Made by a program: the position numbers and the translations under genes
Notes under the pieces: generated by a model
Database searches by the model: none
The model's input: only the letters and a program-made list of their open reading frames with translations
What the model was told of the DNA's origin: nothing
Shown: positions 1 to 9,234 of the stretch, piece by piece
How positions within the stretch are numbered: the first letter of the stretch is position 1
How the letters are laid out: every line of letters begins with the position of its first letter
From: Nitrospira_D sp035465795
Lineage (GTDB): Bacteria > Nitrospirota > Nitrospiria > Nitrospirales > Nitrospiraceae
DNA: 64,000 nt
Assembly: GCF_049546785.1 (NCBI RefSeq)
Contig: NZ_JBMWAN010000002.1
Location: 124,001 to 188,000 of the forward strand
Direction: 5' to 3'

Positions 1-1417
1 GGATAAAAGCCAACTCTACCCACTTATCGTCCCCACACTGAACAATGATCGGATGGCCTTTTCCCGAACCACCAAGTTCCCAGAAAGGAAAATACGTGTC
101 GGCTGTTAGACGGATGGAGTCGCATGGCGGCATAATACAAACACTATACTTATCTGACTTACGATTCAGTACAATGGATCCGAATCCTAAATCACGGTGT
201 TTGGTTTGATATTGTGTACGAATAGCCAAAAGCGCTGCAAACCTGCAATGAGCGTCGGTATCAGCCACCGAGCACATGTCAGCGAGACTTCCCACAAGAT
301 TGTTGGGCTTGTTTACTATTGGCTCTGCCTTTTTATTGCCATTCAGCACCTCGCTTAAGCCATTGGGCTTGTGCAGGAACTCTCGCAAAACTTCCTCGCC
401 AGGTCGATCCTTTTGTTTCCAATTGGAAGCATGTGCCTTAACTTTAACACCAGCACATGCCATCTCCACGAACCTACTCAAATCATATGGCCTATATTCT
501 GTGTCCTCAATTACTGCTTTAAACTCATCTCCTAGAAGTTCCGGTAATTGATCGAAAGCTTCCTCGCTATCCCGAATCAAGGCTCTGTGAAGTAGGAATT
601 GGGCGTCGAGGTCGCTATGGAACTTGTCGAGGATACGCGCAGAACTTTGTCGAACCGCGGCCATCCCAAGCAGTGCGCACGATGACAAGATCCCCTGATT
701 CATGGTTGAGAATTCCCGCAGCAGCAGGTCTGCCAAATCTTTCTCGAAAACTGTGAAAGACTTCTCCGACTCAATGCGACCAACGCCCCCTGCCTTTCCC
801 AAAATAATTACCCTTGTAGACCCTGCCTGCACCTGTAAACGTAATGGAGAATTGATTAGTTCGGGCTTTATCTCGATCTTCTCTAAATGCTGAAAAAGCG
901 AGTTGGCAATTGATTGCAAGCTTGGGGTATTTGTGTAAATAGCGATAAGCCTAACGTGATGGGGCGCTACTCGATTGCCGCTTTTTATGAGATTCTCAAT
1001 CAAAACCTTGGGTCTCGCGCCCTGGACTCCGACTTCATTGAAATCCCAGTCAAGAATGACAAGGTCCGCAGTTTGGCAGAGATTAAAAATGGTAGAGTTC
1101 TCATCTGCTTGAAAATCTTTCTCTGGCTGATACAGCGCGCACACAATTCCGTGCTTCGCAAAACTTCCAACCAAATCCTTCGTCCTAAAAGGCCTATTTG
1201 ACTGTTCGGATGAATCCAATATCACGGCCTTTTCGGCTGATGGCGCACCCCCCTTTTCAACAACTTTCATGACAGACTTTGGTTGGCGAATCTCTATATC
1301 GCCTGCATCTGGATTCGCCGTAGCTTGATTGTAAATATTATCATCTATAAATACGGCGCTCTGAAGGTACTTCTTAGCGGCCAGCAAAGAAAAATCCGCA
1401 ATTGATTCAGGCGTCAT
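1..1417 (-). CDS. Receiver-like (response regulator) protein, 3' end cut by window edge
   Basis: An open frame of 472 codons starts at the ATG at 1417, which overlaps the stop of the upstream ATPase gene (ATGA), and runs off the left edge without a stop. The first ~210 residues read as a receiver domain: an acidic pair after strand 1 (D25, D26 in AVFIDDN), a putative phosphoacceptor D123 (LVILDWDFNE), a Thr-containing strand 4 (LIAIYTN) and a late lysine near K208. About 260 further residues resemble nothing I can name. The preceding protein carries a histidine-kinase-like C-terminus, so the two probably form a phosphorelay pair. The fold comes from motif spacing only; the output function is unknown and is likely in the C-terminal part. 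Confidence 0.75.
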   Translation of the reverse strand, partial: MTPESIADFSLLAAKKYLQSAVFIDDNIYNQATANPDAGDIEIRQPKSVMKVVEKGGAPSAEKAVILDSSEQSNRPFRTKDLVGSFAKHGIVCALYQPEKDFQADENSTIFNLCQTADLVILDWDFNEVGVQGARPKVLIENLIKSGNRVAPHHVRLIAIYTNTPSLQSIANSLFQHLEKIEIKPELINSPLRLQVQAGSTRVIILGKAGGVGRIESEKSFTVFEKDLADLLLREFSTMNQGILSSCALLGMAAVRQSSARILDKFHSDLDAQFLLHRALIRDSEEAFDQLPELLGDEFKAVIEDTEYRPYDLSRFVEMACAGVKVKAHASNWKQKDRPGEEVLREFLHKPNGLSEVLNGNKKAEPIVNKPNNLVGSLADMCSVADTDAHCRFAALLAIRTQYQTKHRDLGFGSIVLNRKSDKYSVCIMPPCDSIRLTADTYFPFWELGGSGKGHPIIVQCGDDKWVELAFI

Positions 1418-4404
1418 GGTACTAATCTCAGGGTTGAAGCCGTGATTCTGAAGGCCACATTAAATCCTGATGGCGGCTCACCAAGTGCGATATCCATTTC
1501 CTCTTTCATGAGAGCTTTCTTGGCAATAAAAAGACCAAGTCCCCTTCCACCAGGCTTGCGGGTGAACCCTCTTTCGAATAGTCCGGCAACATCACGATCG
1601 GGGACCTGCGGACCATTGTTGGCCACTATGAAGGCGCCCTCCTCCGCTGCAAACAGGATCTTTCTTGGCTCAGGAATCGTCTTCAGCCAATAGATCGCAT
1701 TGTCCACAAGATTGATGAAGACCGGATATATCGTGGATGGGTAACACTCCACGGTTGCAACCATAAAGGACTCGGTACACTCTACTGTCACGGCGTGCCT
1801 CTCCAATCGATTGGAGAACAAGTCGTTTACATAGCCGTGGATAGCTTTTCCAGTGATTCGTGAAGCTTTTCTGTGCAACCGACGTTGGAGTGGGGTGAAC
1901 AATCCCAAGTGCCCATCAAGATGTTCAAAGTTAGAACGGATTGAGTCGTAGAGCGGACGAATCGCCTTGCTCCCACGAGATATAAATCCAAGTTCTTGGA
2001 TATTGCTTCTGACATTCCGGATCGCAGCACCAAACTCATGATTGATGATTGCCACAGCCAAACCCAACTGCACCATCTCAAAATCTTCATCAGCTTGCTC
2101 TTCGAGTGCCATCATCCGTTCATCCATCGCTGCCATGGTCTCCGCAGACTCGGCTCCACCCGAGGCCTTTAAGTTTTCAGCTAACAAGGCGAGCATATCT
2201 CGTGCGGCTTCGAGGGAGCCTCGGTGCCGCTGCTCAATTTCCAGCAACTGCTTTTCCCATTGCTGGCGCTGTCTTTCAATAGCAGCCTCATCAAGGTTAT
2301 CCAGATCTATTCTGCCTAAATCCGTCTCGATCTGCCGATATGCGCTGTCAAAGTCCTGGACCGCACGCTGTGTTACATCGAACACCGCATTTCGTGTATC
2401 GTCTGCCGTTGCCCTAGTCTGCTGTACCGTTTGCTTCAGCATTAACTGACGCTCTTCTTGTATAGCCTTCAGTCTATCCTCAAGCCTTCGCCGCTGATTC
2501 ACATAAATTCTTGCCTGCTTTGCAACTTTGCCTAATGTTTCCGCAATCTCATGCTCAAATGGACTAAAGACTTCCTGCTCGAGGCGCCTTTTTTCTGATT
2601 GATATGCATCCCATCGTTCATGCAGACTTTTGGAGAGGCCCACACCTGTTGGCCGTCTAATCCCACAGTCATCACGAAGCTTGCGCACATTCTCAAGAGC
2701 GAGCTTTTCAGCACGAATCAACGCCGCTGCAGCTTGATCCTGGTCTGGAATTGCCGCAGCTCCCTGCATGGCCACATTAGTTTGTTGCCGAAGTTTTGCT
2801 ATTTCTTGCGCGACAAGACCTGAGTTGACTGCTTTGAAGAACCTGTCGAGAGCTTCCACAAATTTCTTTTTCTTCGCCGTGACCTGCTTCTCGCGCTTTT
2901 CCAGTAAAGCGGACTTACGCTTTAGCTCGGACTGGTGTTGTTCGAAAATTTCAGTGTAAGTTCCACCCTTTCGGAAAAACTCTGCTGCCAAATGTGTAAG
3001 AAGATTGATCAATATCTCCCGTAGTTGCCTGTATGCGCTGTTTTGCTGCCACCCTTCCCGACCTGCTTTTTCGACAAGATTTCCATTCCTCTGGCGACTA
3101 AGAAGCACCGCCCCAAACATTCTTCTAAACGAGAAGAAATAGTAGCCCGCACCCAAGTTACGGCGCTTTTCAACCTCGAGCCAGTCGAACGAATGATCGC
3201 CATAAGGTAAAACACGCACCCCATCGCGGTAGATATACATACCTCCAAGCTTTGTAGCCTTGGCGCTGATCTGATCAAATTCATCCGGCGCTACCGAAGA
3301 CTCACTCTTAGTCCCCATGAGATAACCAAACTCAACCTGGAACGGGCCACAATCGGTCCTACGCCCAACACTTTCCTTCCATGCAATGTTCAATTTCTCA
3401 TACGTCTTCTCATAGACGCGCAAGGTCCCAGAAAACTGGCCAAACTCGTCGACATCTCCTGAGAAATAATGGTCAACCTTCGGAACCTCCTCGGAGGTGA
3501 AAAAAAGTTGAGGGTCAAGAAGTTCTTCGCCGACAGCGGCACCAGGCTTCCAAACCCTAAAAGACGCTGTAATGGTCGCTGGGGGTCTTGCAAGAAACAC
3601 TTGGTTGTAGAAACCGAGGAGAGACTTACGGAATCCATAGTCCTGCAAACGCTCCTCACTGGCGAGCTCCATATCTAGTACCGCGGCCGAAGGGGCAATG
3701 ATGAAATGCGTTCCGGTACCTTCACCAACCAACGAAAGACTTCCATCGTCATGTGGTCTTAGAACAGCATCAAGATCTGCGGGGTCGGGGCGGAATGCCT
3801 TAGCGTCACTGTGAATTTTCGAGAAGTCGAGCTCGGGATGATTTTTTGTGAGACGCTCAACGCAATCAAGAAGCGCAGCTGCAAGAGTCGCGCACTCATC
3901 TTCTGACGGCAGGGTGCCTCCCCGGATGGTCTTTACGGGGATTTCAATCTCGTCAAGATTCAGACCTGGCAATTCAAAAATCCCCCAGTGAACTAACCCG
4001 ATTACCAAATCTTGCAGTCCGTCTTCGCGGCGCGCACGAGATAAAACAAGCACCATACGGCCTAACAATGCGATCGCGAGTCTTCCAATTCCTTTTTCTC
4101 CAGTAATAGGCCGGACTTCCATCCCTTCCGGTTTATACTGCCTCCCCACCCCATCCCCAAACTTACTTTCCGTACCTAACACAAGCCATTTATCTTCAAA
4201 ATCTTTCCGAGTCATTCCAACGCCGTTGTCTCGTACGACCAAGAGCTTTTGCCCCTCGAAATAATCAACCCTGGCAAGTGTTGCGTAAGCATCGTGAGCG
4301 TTCTTGTACAACTCGCTGACGGCATTCTGAATGCCAGCTATCTGTTGCCGACCGAGCATGTCCACCGCTCGAGCTCTTGTTCGTATCTTAGCCATTTGAT
4401 GCAA
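1414..4404 (-). CDS. Dual GHKL ATPase: MORC/MutL-type N-terminus plus histidine-kinase-like C-terminus
   Basis: This is a 996-residue protein. The N-terminus has the GHKL N-box (SELYKNAHDAY, residues ~30-40), a G1 box (DNGVGM, 59-64) and a G2 glycine loop (GEKGIG, ~102), arranged as in MutL/Hsp90/MORC ATPases. The middle (~490-760) is charged coiled coil. The C-terminus has an H-box-like INHEFGAAIRN with H789, a second N-box (INLVDNAIYWL, N902), and G1/G2 loops (VANNGPQVP, GGRGLGL ~952-958), i.e. a histidine-kinase catalytic core. The start overlaps the end of the methyltransferase gene by 17 bp, and the stop overlaps the start of the receiver gene. MORC-like ATPases beside DNA methylases are known from prokaryotic conflict systems; sensing phage or modified DNA here is inference. 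Confidence 0.85.
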   Translation of the reverse strand: MHQMAKIRTRARAVDMLGRQQIAGIQNAVSELYKNAHDAYATLARVDYFEGQKLLVVRDNGVGMTRKDFEDKWLVLGTESKFGDGVGRQYKPEGMEVRPITGEKGIGRLAIALLGRMVLVLSRARREDGLQDLVIGLVHWGIFELPGLNLDEIEIPVKTIRGGTLPSEDECATLAAALLDCVERLTKNHPELDFSKIHSDAKAFRPDPADLDAVLRPHDDGSLSLVGEGTGTHFIIAPSAAVLDMELASEERLQDYGFRKSLLGFYNQVFLARPPATITASFRVWKPGAAVGEELLDPQLFFTSEEVPKVDHYFSGDVDEFGQFSGTLRVYEKTYEKLNIAWKESVGRRTDCGPFQVEFGYLMGTKSESSVAPDEFDQISAKATKLGGMYIYRDGVRVLPYGDHSFDWLEVEKRRNLGAGYYFFSFRRMFGAVLLSRQRNGNLVEKAGREGWQQNSAYRQLREILINLLTHLAAEFFRKGGTYTEIFEQHQSELKRKSALLEKREKQVTAKKKKFVEALDRFFKAVNSGLVAQEIAKLRQQTNVAMQGAAAIPDQDQAAAALIRAEKLALENVRKLRDDCGIRRPTGVGLSKSLHERWDAYQSEKRRLEQEVFSPFEHEIAETLGKVAKQARIYVNQRRRLEDRLKAIQEERQLMLKQTVQQTRATADDTRNAVFDVTQRAVQDFDSAYRQIETDLGRIDLDNLDEAAIERQRQQWEKQLLEIEQRHRGSLEAARDMLALLAENLKASGGAESAETMAAMDERMMALEEQADEDFEMVQLGLAVAIINHEFGAAIRNVRSNIQELGFISRGSKAIRPLYDSIRSNFEHLDGHLGLFTPLQRRLHRKASRITGKAIHGYVNDLFSNRLERHAVTVECTESFMVATVECYPSTIYPVFINLVDNAIYWLKTIPEPRKILFAAEEGAFIVANNGPQVPDRDVAGLFERGFTRKPGGRGLGLFIAKKALMKEEMDIALGEPPSGFNVAFRITASTLRLVP

Positions 4405-5482
4405 TAGAAATTATATGTTGGCCAATGCGGCGGGCGAGCTCTGGAGGGACTGCATTTCCGATTTGCCTTGCGATGTTATTCAAGTTTGTTCCGTGAAAAA
4501 CAAAATCTTCAGGAAATGTTTGAAGAGTCGCTCCTTCTCGAATTGAAATAGCTCGATCTTCCTCAGGATGACCAAATCGCCCATTCGAAAGACTATTAAA
4601 ACGCGTTGTAATAGTTGGCGCCGGACGGTCCCAATACATCCGCGCATAGACATCCCGAAATATTTCATCTCGCCCACGGTATGCATCGATTTGAAGAGTT
4701 TCGTCATCCTTCCATGCAGACCGATCACCGCCCGATTTTCGCGTCATTCTGATCCGACGGAGATTGTCTGGTGAAAGCTTGCACGCTGTATGCTGAAAAT
4801 CCGACGTATCGCGATGCCCGGCCGCAATCTCCCCAAATCCATTCGCAACTCCGATAAAGGCACTAACAGTGAGCCGGTTATCGACTACTGGTGCAGGCAA
4901 CGTAATCGTCGAAGCCAGCCGAGTGGCAATCAAGAGATACCTCATACGATTTTGAGGAACACCGTAATTATTCGCGTTAATGATGCCGTCGTCCCAGGCA
5001 TATCCCAGGCGCTCAATGAAGCCAATGAAATCAGGCAAGATAGTGTGTTTCTTCCGGGTGTGAAGTCCAGGAACGTTCTCAACCACTACGAATCCCGGTC
5101 GGAAGTATCGGATAAATTTCTCGAACTGCCTCAGCAGGAAGGCCGTTTGAGCAGCCTTCGTCTTGTCAGTCCTGATTTTGCTCCAAAACTGGCAAGGACT
5201 GCATCCAGCAAACACCAATGCCGGATCATCAATCTGGATCTTCAAACGCCGTGCAAGCTCTGGAGCAGTTAGAGTGCTAATGTCGCGTTTGACAAACTTA
5301 GCCCCAGGGATATTAGCTTCATAGGTTTTTTTGCATTCGGTGGCATTATCAATACCTGCCAGAACTTTCACTCCGGCCTTGCTTAGACCAAAGCTCATTC
5401 CTCCAGCACCGCAAAAGAAATCAACTGCTTGCAGCTTGGATTGCCCCTGCCTCAACATGCGCCCAATTGTAGACGGTTGCAT
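4388..5482 (-). CDS. DNA (cytosine-5-)-methyltransferase
   Basis: A 364-residue single-chain C5-cytosine methylase. Visible motifs in order: motif I DFFCGAGGMSFG (residues ~21-32), motif IV with the catalytic Cys in AGCSPCQFWS, motif VI VVENVPG, motif VIII QNRMRYLLIA, and motif X RQIGNAVPPELARRIG near the C-terminus. The length is normal for a Dcm/HhaI-type enzyme with a short target-recognition region. No clear Shine-Dalgarno precedes the ATG at 5482; a second ATG lies eight codons inside. It is the first gene of the three-gene minus-strand block, whose base composition is more AT-rich than the rest of the window. No partner endonuclease is visible; one could lie beyond the left edge. Confidence 0.93.
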   Translation of the reverse strand: MQPSTIGRMLRQGQSKLQAVDFFCGAGGMSFGLSKAGVKVLAGIDNATECKKTYEANIPGAKFVKRDISTLTAPELARRLKIQIDDPALVFAGCSPCQFWSKIRTDKTKAAQTAFLLRQFEKFIRYFRPGFVVVENVPGLHTRKKHTILPDFIGFIERLGYAWDDGIINANNYGVPQNRMRYLLIATRLASTITLPAPVVDNRLTVSAFIGVANGFGEIAAGHRDTSDFQHTACKLSPDNLRRIRMTRKSGGDRSAWKDDETLQIDAYRGRDEIFRDVYARMYWDRPAPTITTRFNSLSNGRFGHPEEDRAISIREGATLQTFPEDFVFHGTNLNNIARQIGNAVPPELARRIGQHIISIASNG

Positions 5483-5968
5483 GAAAAATGGCGAGTTCTA
5501 AGGCCAGAAAACGGGTTGGGAATCTTTTATTGACACTGGGGGCAAAGAACTGCCGTCTCGCACTCACACATTCAGCCAGACAGACTTGAATTTAGTCCCG
5601 CGCATTCTCAACACTTCGCAATATCCTCCCTGCAAACTTCGGCGCGGCCTCCGAACCCGTTTCACGAAATAAATGCTCCTTCCGCGCGCGCTCGACCCAT
5701 CTCCTCCTCAGATCCCTTCGGGCTATGCGCAGGTTACCGGAGAAGCGCGGCATCCGACGAAGCTTCGCCGGGAAAGAAAGCTGGAACTGAACGAAGCCCT
5801 CCGAGTGCGAGACTGTGGCTGCGGGAATTCCAGAAGGCTTCCGCCCGGCAACGCCCGGACGGATCGGTCCTGGAGGTAGGTGGCAACAGACAAAGGCATC
5901 CCCCATCCTCCTCTGCCTGGTCTTCCCGATTCGCTTATTGCTATGATGAACAACGCCTGGAGGTCGCT
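5483..5968. other. Intergenic junction between AT-rich island and GC-rich chromosome
   Basis: No convincing gene. A 104-codon minus-strand frame (5592-5906) has a plausible charged C-terminal third but no recognisable family, and could be the remnant of a gene cut by the island insertion. No tRNA or obvious attachment duplication was found. A ribosome binding site (TGGAGG) at the right end belongs to the kinase gene at 5969. Confidence 0.4.
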
Positions 5969-7396
5969 ATGGCTGCTGCCGCGTCTCCTGCATCTGTGAG
6001 GCCTCACGAGGTCAACTGGACTGTCGCGGGCATCTCCGGCCTCCTGCTCATCACCGCGCTCGCCGTCGTGCCCCTTACCTTGACCGTCCTTCACAGCCGC
6101 GAATCCGACGCGCTCGTCATCGATCTGGCCGGCCGGCAGCGGATGTTGCTGGAACGGCATATGAAGGAAATCCTGCTGGCTTCTCAGGGAGTGGAGGCTG
6201 ACTACCGGCACACTCGCGCCGCGCTGACAGACCGGGTGCAGACCCTGATCCAGGGGGGGACCACCGTGGCCGATCTTGATCGCGACGGAACAGTGACGAT
6301 TCCCGCCGCTCCGACCGGCGAGATCCGGCAGAAACTCCTGGAGCAGCAACAGCTCCTGGAATCGTTGTTTGTCCGGGCCGATTTCTTCCTCCTGCGGACC
6401 GAGGCCGGTGCTCAGATCGCCGCCACGCGTGAGGCATTGCTCAAGGATCATGCCGCGCTGTTGAACGTCGCGAACGACGCCGTGATCCTCTTGGCCCGGC
6501 ATTCGGAAGACAACGTCCGGACGCTCATCCGGTGGGAGCTCGCCGTGGTGCTCCTGGTGATGGCGGTCGGGACGTTGGGCACCTGGCGCTTTCTGCGGGC
6601 GGAGCGGGCCCTGAAACAGAGCCAGGCCCTGACCCTCCAGGCCCTGCATCAGCGGGATGCGGTCAAATCGTCGTTGCTGTCCTCCGTCTCCCATGAGCTC
6701 CGCACGCCGCTGACCGCGATCAAGACGATGCTGTTCAGCCTACAGCACGATGGAACGTCGCTGCCGGACGCCATCCGCCGTGAGTTCCTCACCGGCATCG
6801 ACCGGGAACTGGATTACTTGAACCGGCTGATCGGCAATCTCCTGGACATGTCCCGCCTCGAAGCCGGCACGCTGCAACCCCGCCGGGAATGGCAGGTGTT
6901 GGATGAGCTGGTGGAAGGCGCCATCCGGCGGGTCGGGCTGTTGCTGGCCGATCGGCCTCTCCATGCGAGCCTGGACCGGAATCTTCCGCCGATCTTCGCC
7001 GACGGGGTGCAACTCCAACAGGTGCTCGTGAACCTGCTCGACAACGCGATCAAGTTTTCCCCGCCCGGTTCTCCGATACGCCTCGAGGCGTCCCTTGTGG
7101 ACGGCTGTCTGGACGTGCGCGTGTCGAACAGCGGCGAGGGGGTGCCTCCCGGCGAGCTGGACCGGATCTTCGACCGATTCTACCGCGTGCAGTCGGGCCG
7201 GTCGTCCGGCTCTCCCGGGACCGGTCTTGGGCTGGCGATCTGCAAGGGCATCGTCGAGGCCCATGGCGGTACCATCCTCGCTCAGTCGGTTCCCGGTGCT
7301 GAGACGACGATCCTGTTCCGGATCCCGCTCACCGCCTCGCCGCCGGCCGGCGACCGGCCGACCCCGGAACCGACCGCCTTACAGGGGGCCGCATGA
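5969..7396 (+). CDS. Membrane sensor histidine kinase with PilJ/NarX-like sensor region
   Basis: A 475-residue two-component sensor. TM1 lies at ~17-40, followed by a periplasmic segment beginning LVIDLAGRQRMLLERH, typical of the type IV pili methyl-accepting/NarX-like sensor domain; TM2 is at ~190-210. The dimerisation domain holds the phosphoacceptor His in SHELRTPLTAIK (~H241), followed by the ATPase N-box (LVNLLDNAIKFS ~353), the G1 region (VSNSGEGVP) and G2 (GTGLGLAICKG ~416). A TGGAGG ribosome site sits just upstream. The stop overlaps the start of the response regulator (ATGA), so the two are co-translated partners. The stimulus is unknown; the NarX-like sensor suggests an anion or small molecule, which is inference. 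Confidence 0.92.
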   Translation: MAAAASPASVRPHEVNWTVAGISGLLLITALAVVPLTLTVLHSRESDALVIDLAGRQRMLLERHMKEILLASQGVEADYRHTRAALTDRVQTLIQGGTTVADLDRDGTVTIPAAPTGEIRQKLLEQQQLLESLFVRADFFLLRTEAGAQIAATREALLKDHAALLNVANDAVILLARHSEDNVRTLIRWELAVVLLVMAVGTLGTWRFLRAERALKQSQALTLQALHQRDAVKSSLLSSVSHELRTPLTAIKTMLFSLQHDGTSLPDAIRREFLTGIDRELDYLNRLIGNLLDMSRLEAGTLQPRREWQVLDELVEGAIRRVGLLLADRPLHASLDRNLPPIFADGVQLQQVLVNLLDNAIKFSPPGSPIRLEASLVDGCLDVRVSNSGEGVPPGELDRIFDRFYRVQSGRSSGSPGTGLGLAICKGIVEAHGGTILAQSVPGAETTILFRIPLTASPPAGDRPTPEPTALQGAA

Positions 7397-8103
7397 CTCA
7401 AGGAGCGCGCATCCTGGTGGTGGACGATGAGCCGCAGATCCGGCACTCCCTCCAGGTGAATCTCGAACGCAGCGGCTACGCGGTCGAAACGGTGGAGACG
7501 GGCGAAGAGGCGCTCAGCTCTTTCGGCAATCGGCGGCCGGACGTCGTCATCGTCGACCTCATCATGCCGGGCATCGGCGGGGCGGAAGTCGTGCGCCGGG
7601 TTCGCGAAGCCTCCACGGTGCCGATTATCGTGCTGTCCGCGATTGGAGAGGAGCCGCGCAAGGTCGAAGCGCTCGAACTGGGAGCGGACGATTACATCAC
7701 CAAACCCTTCGGCATGGATGAACTCCTGGCCCGCATTCGCTCCCTGTTGCGCCGGGCGGCAGGAGCCCACGGTCCGCAGCCGGTGTTTACGGCGGGCGAC
7801 CTCTGCGTCAATTTTGACCGGCGGGAGGTCACGCTGCATCAGAAGCCGGTCAAGTTGACGCCGACTGAATACGACCTGCTCAAATACCTGATCGAACACG
7901 CGGGCAAGGTGCTCACGCATCGCATGCTGCTGCAGGCGGTCTGGGGAGAGGCCTACGCGGACCAGGCCCAATATCTCCGGGTGTTCATCGGACAGCTGAG
8001 AAAGAAACTCGAACCACACCCCACGCGCCCGCGGTTCATCCTGACCGATCCCGGCGTCGGCTATCGCTTCTCCGTCGAAGGCGAAGACCAGCCCGTCACC
8101 TAA
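7393..8103 (+). CDS. OmpR/KdpE-type response regulator
   Basis: A 236-residue regulator. The receiver domain (1-~118) shows the acidic pocket VVDDEP, phosphoacceptor Asp (~D54 in VIVDLIMPG), a conserved Ser in VLSAIG and Lys in ITKPFG. The winged-helix DNA-binding domain (~130-230) ends with the recognition and wing sequences LTHRMLLQAVWG and DPGVGYRF. It most resembles the KdpE branch, but no kdp or potassium gene is nearby, so KdpE identity should not be assumed. It is translationally coupled to the sensor kinase (4-bp overlap) and receives its phosphate from it. Confidence 0.92.
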   Translation: MTQGARILVVDDEPQIRHSLQVNLERSGYAVETVETGEEALSSFGNRRPDVVIVDLIMPGIGGAEVVRRVREASTVPIIVLSAIGEEPRKVEALELGADDYITKPFGMDELLARIRSLLRRAAGAHGPQPVFTAGDLCVNFDRREVTLHQKPVKLTPTEYDLLKYLIEHAGKVLTHRMLLQAVWGEAYADQAQYLRVFIGQLRKKLEPHPTRPRFILTDPGVGYRFSVEGEDQPVT

Positions 8104-8292
8104 ATACTGTCCCGTTTGTCAGCCCCCGGTCTCTCCCCCCGACTACGTCTTGTCCCCTCCCCCGGCCGATCTTTACACACTCCTTATGCAATCCCTCTCA
8201 TCTGCCTATCGAGTCTTTATGCCCCCCAGGAGTAGGTTGTCTTACGAGAGAGCGAAGCGGTCTCTGTCGTACACATGGAAAGGAGTGGTGTG

Positions 8293-8811
8293 ATGCGCCG
8301 ACCCTGTCCATTCACAACCGGACTCTTTGGCGCGAGCCTTCTGTCCTGTTCAGGCCTGCTCGTGACCGGCGGGGCTGCGGCCGCCGCTCCGGCCGATCCG
8401 GTCGAGATCACGTTCGAATCGACTTCGCCCTACTACCTACCCCGGGTGGCCATCGTGCCGGCCGGCACCTCTATCCGGTGGGTCAATACGACAGGCTCCC
8501 CCCACAGCGTCCGCCATGACGGATGCCTGACGGATGACGCCTGCGCCTTCCAATCCATTGCGGTCCCGCCGGACAGCAGCTTTTTCATCGCTCCCCTGCC
8601 GCCGGGACGCTATGCCTATCACTGCGAGTTGCACCCCGTCATGACGGGCACGCTGGTCGTCGTCGATCCATCCGCGAGGCATGACGGGATACGCTCCGGC
8701 ATGGAGGACGAGCGAGCGGAACGAACGACCGGAACCCTCCGGGCCGGGCAAGGCTCACCCGGGACCGGCGCAGAAGGAGCGGCGCATGGGACGACGGCTG
8801 CTCATCATTGA
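8293..8811 (+). CDS. Exported plastocyanin-like cupredoxin
   Basis: 172 residues from the ATG at 8293, chosen because an AAAGGAG ribosome site lies at the right distance upstream; an in-frame ATG at 8275 would overlap it. A signal peptide (LFGASLLSCSGLLVTGGAAAAA) precedes a small beta-barrel domain. Likely type-1 copper ligands are His in SPHSVRHDG and Cys, His and Met in YHCELHPVMTG, the arrangement used by periplasmic electron carriers. A ~45-residue hydrophilic tail follows and overlaps the start of the next gene in another frame. It probably acts as a periplasmic electron carrier; the redox partner is unknown. Confidence 0.85.
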   Translation: MRRPCPFTTGLFGASLLSCSGLLVTGGAAAAAPADPVEITFESTSPYYLPRVAIVPAGTSIRWVNTTGSPHSVRHDGCLTDDACAFQSIAVPPDSSFFIAPLPPGRYAYHCELHPVMTGTLVVVDPSARHDGIRSGMEDERAERTTGTLRAGQGSPGTGAEGAAHGTTAAHH

Positions 8812-9175
8812 TGACGACCCCATGGTCTGTGAGGTCTTGAAGGATCGGCTTGAGGCCATGGGTTACGCCGTGCTGGTCGCCAACGACGGACGAACGGGAT
8901 TGGCGCTCATGGCCCTTGAGTCGAAGCAGGCTCCGATCGGCGGCGTGTTGCTGGACATGCACATGCCTGTCATGGACGGCCTGCAGGTGCTCCGGGAACT
9001 CCGGGCTCGACACGGGCCGGTGCAGGTTGTGATGATGACGGCCGATCCGGACCACAGGATTCGTGAAGAGGCGTTCAGACTGGGGGCCAGCCACTACGTC
9101 GAGAAGCCGTTCGACACGACCTGGTTTGCGCAACTCTGTGAGCAGACCTTTCCTCTGACGAACCATGATCCATGA
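8786..9175 (+). CDS. Single-domain response regulator (CheY-like receiver)
   Basis: 129 residues starting at the ATG at 8786, preceded by AAGGAG; the longer upstream reading would run through the cupredoxin tail in another frame. It is a stand-alone receiver: IIDDDP acidic pair, phosphoacceptor Asp in LLDMHMPVMDG (~D56), Thr in MMTADP and Lys in YVEKPFD. There is no output domain, so it must act by protein contact or pass phosphate onward. The start overlaps the cupredoxin end by 26 bp. It could be served by the kinase at 5969, but nothing in the sequence proves this. Confidence 0.9.
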   Translation: MGRRLLIIDDDPMVCEVLKDRLEAMGYAVLVANDGRTGLALMALESKQAPIGGVLLDMHMPVMDGLQVLRELRARHGPVQVVMMTADPDHRIREEAFRLGASHYVEKPFDTTWFAQLCEQTFPLTNHDP

Positions 9176-9234
9176 GAGGGATATCGCCGGAGAACGATCG
9201 ACAGGGGTCGGGAACATTTTTCGGTATCGTGAGG

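Noticed and set aside
5592..5906. A 104-codon minus-strand frame in the island junction
   Set aside because: No ribosome site or family match; kept only as a possible remnant in the spacer note.
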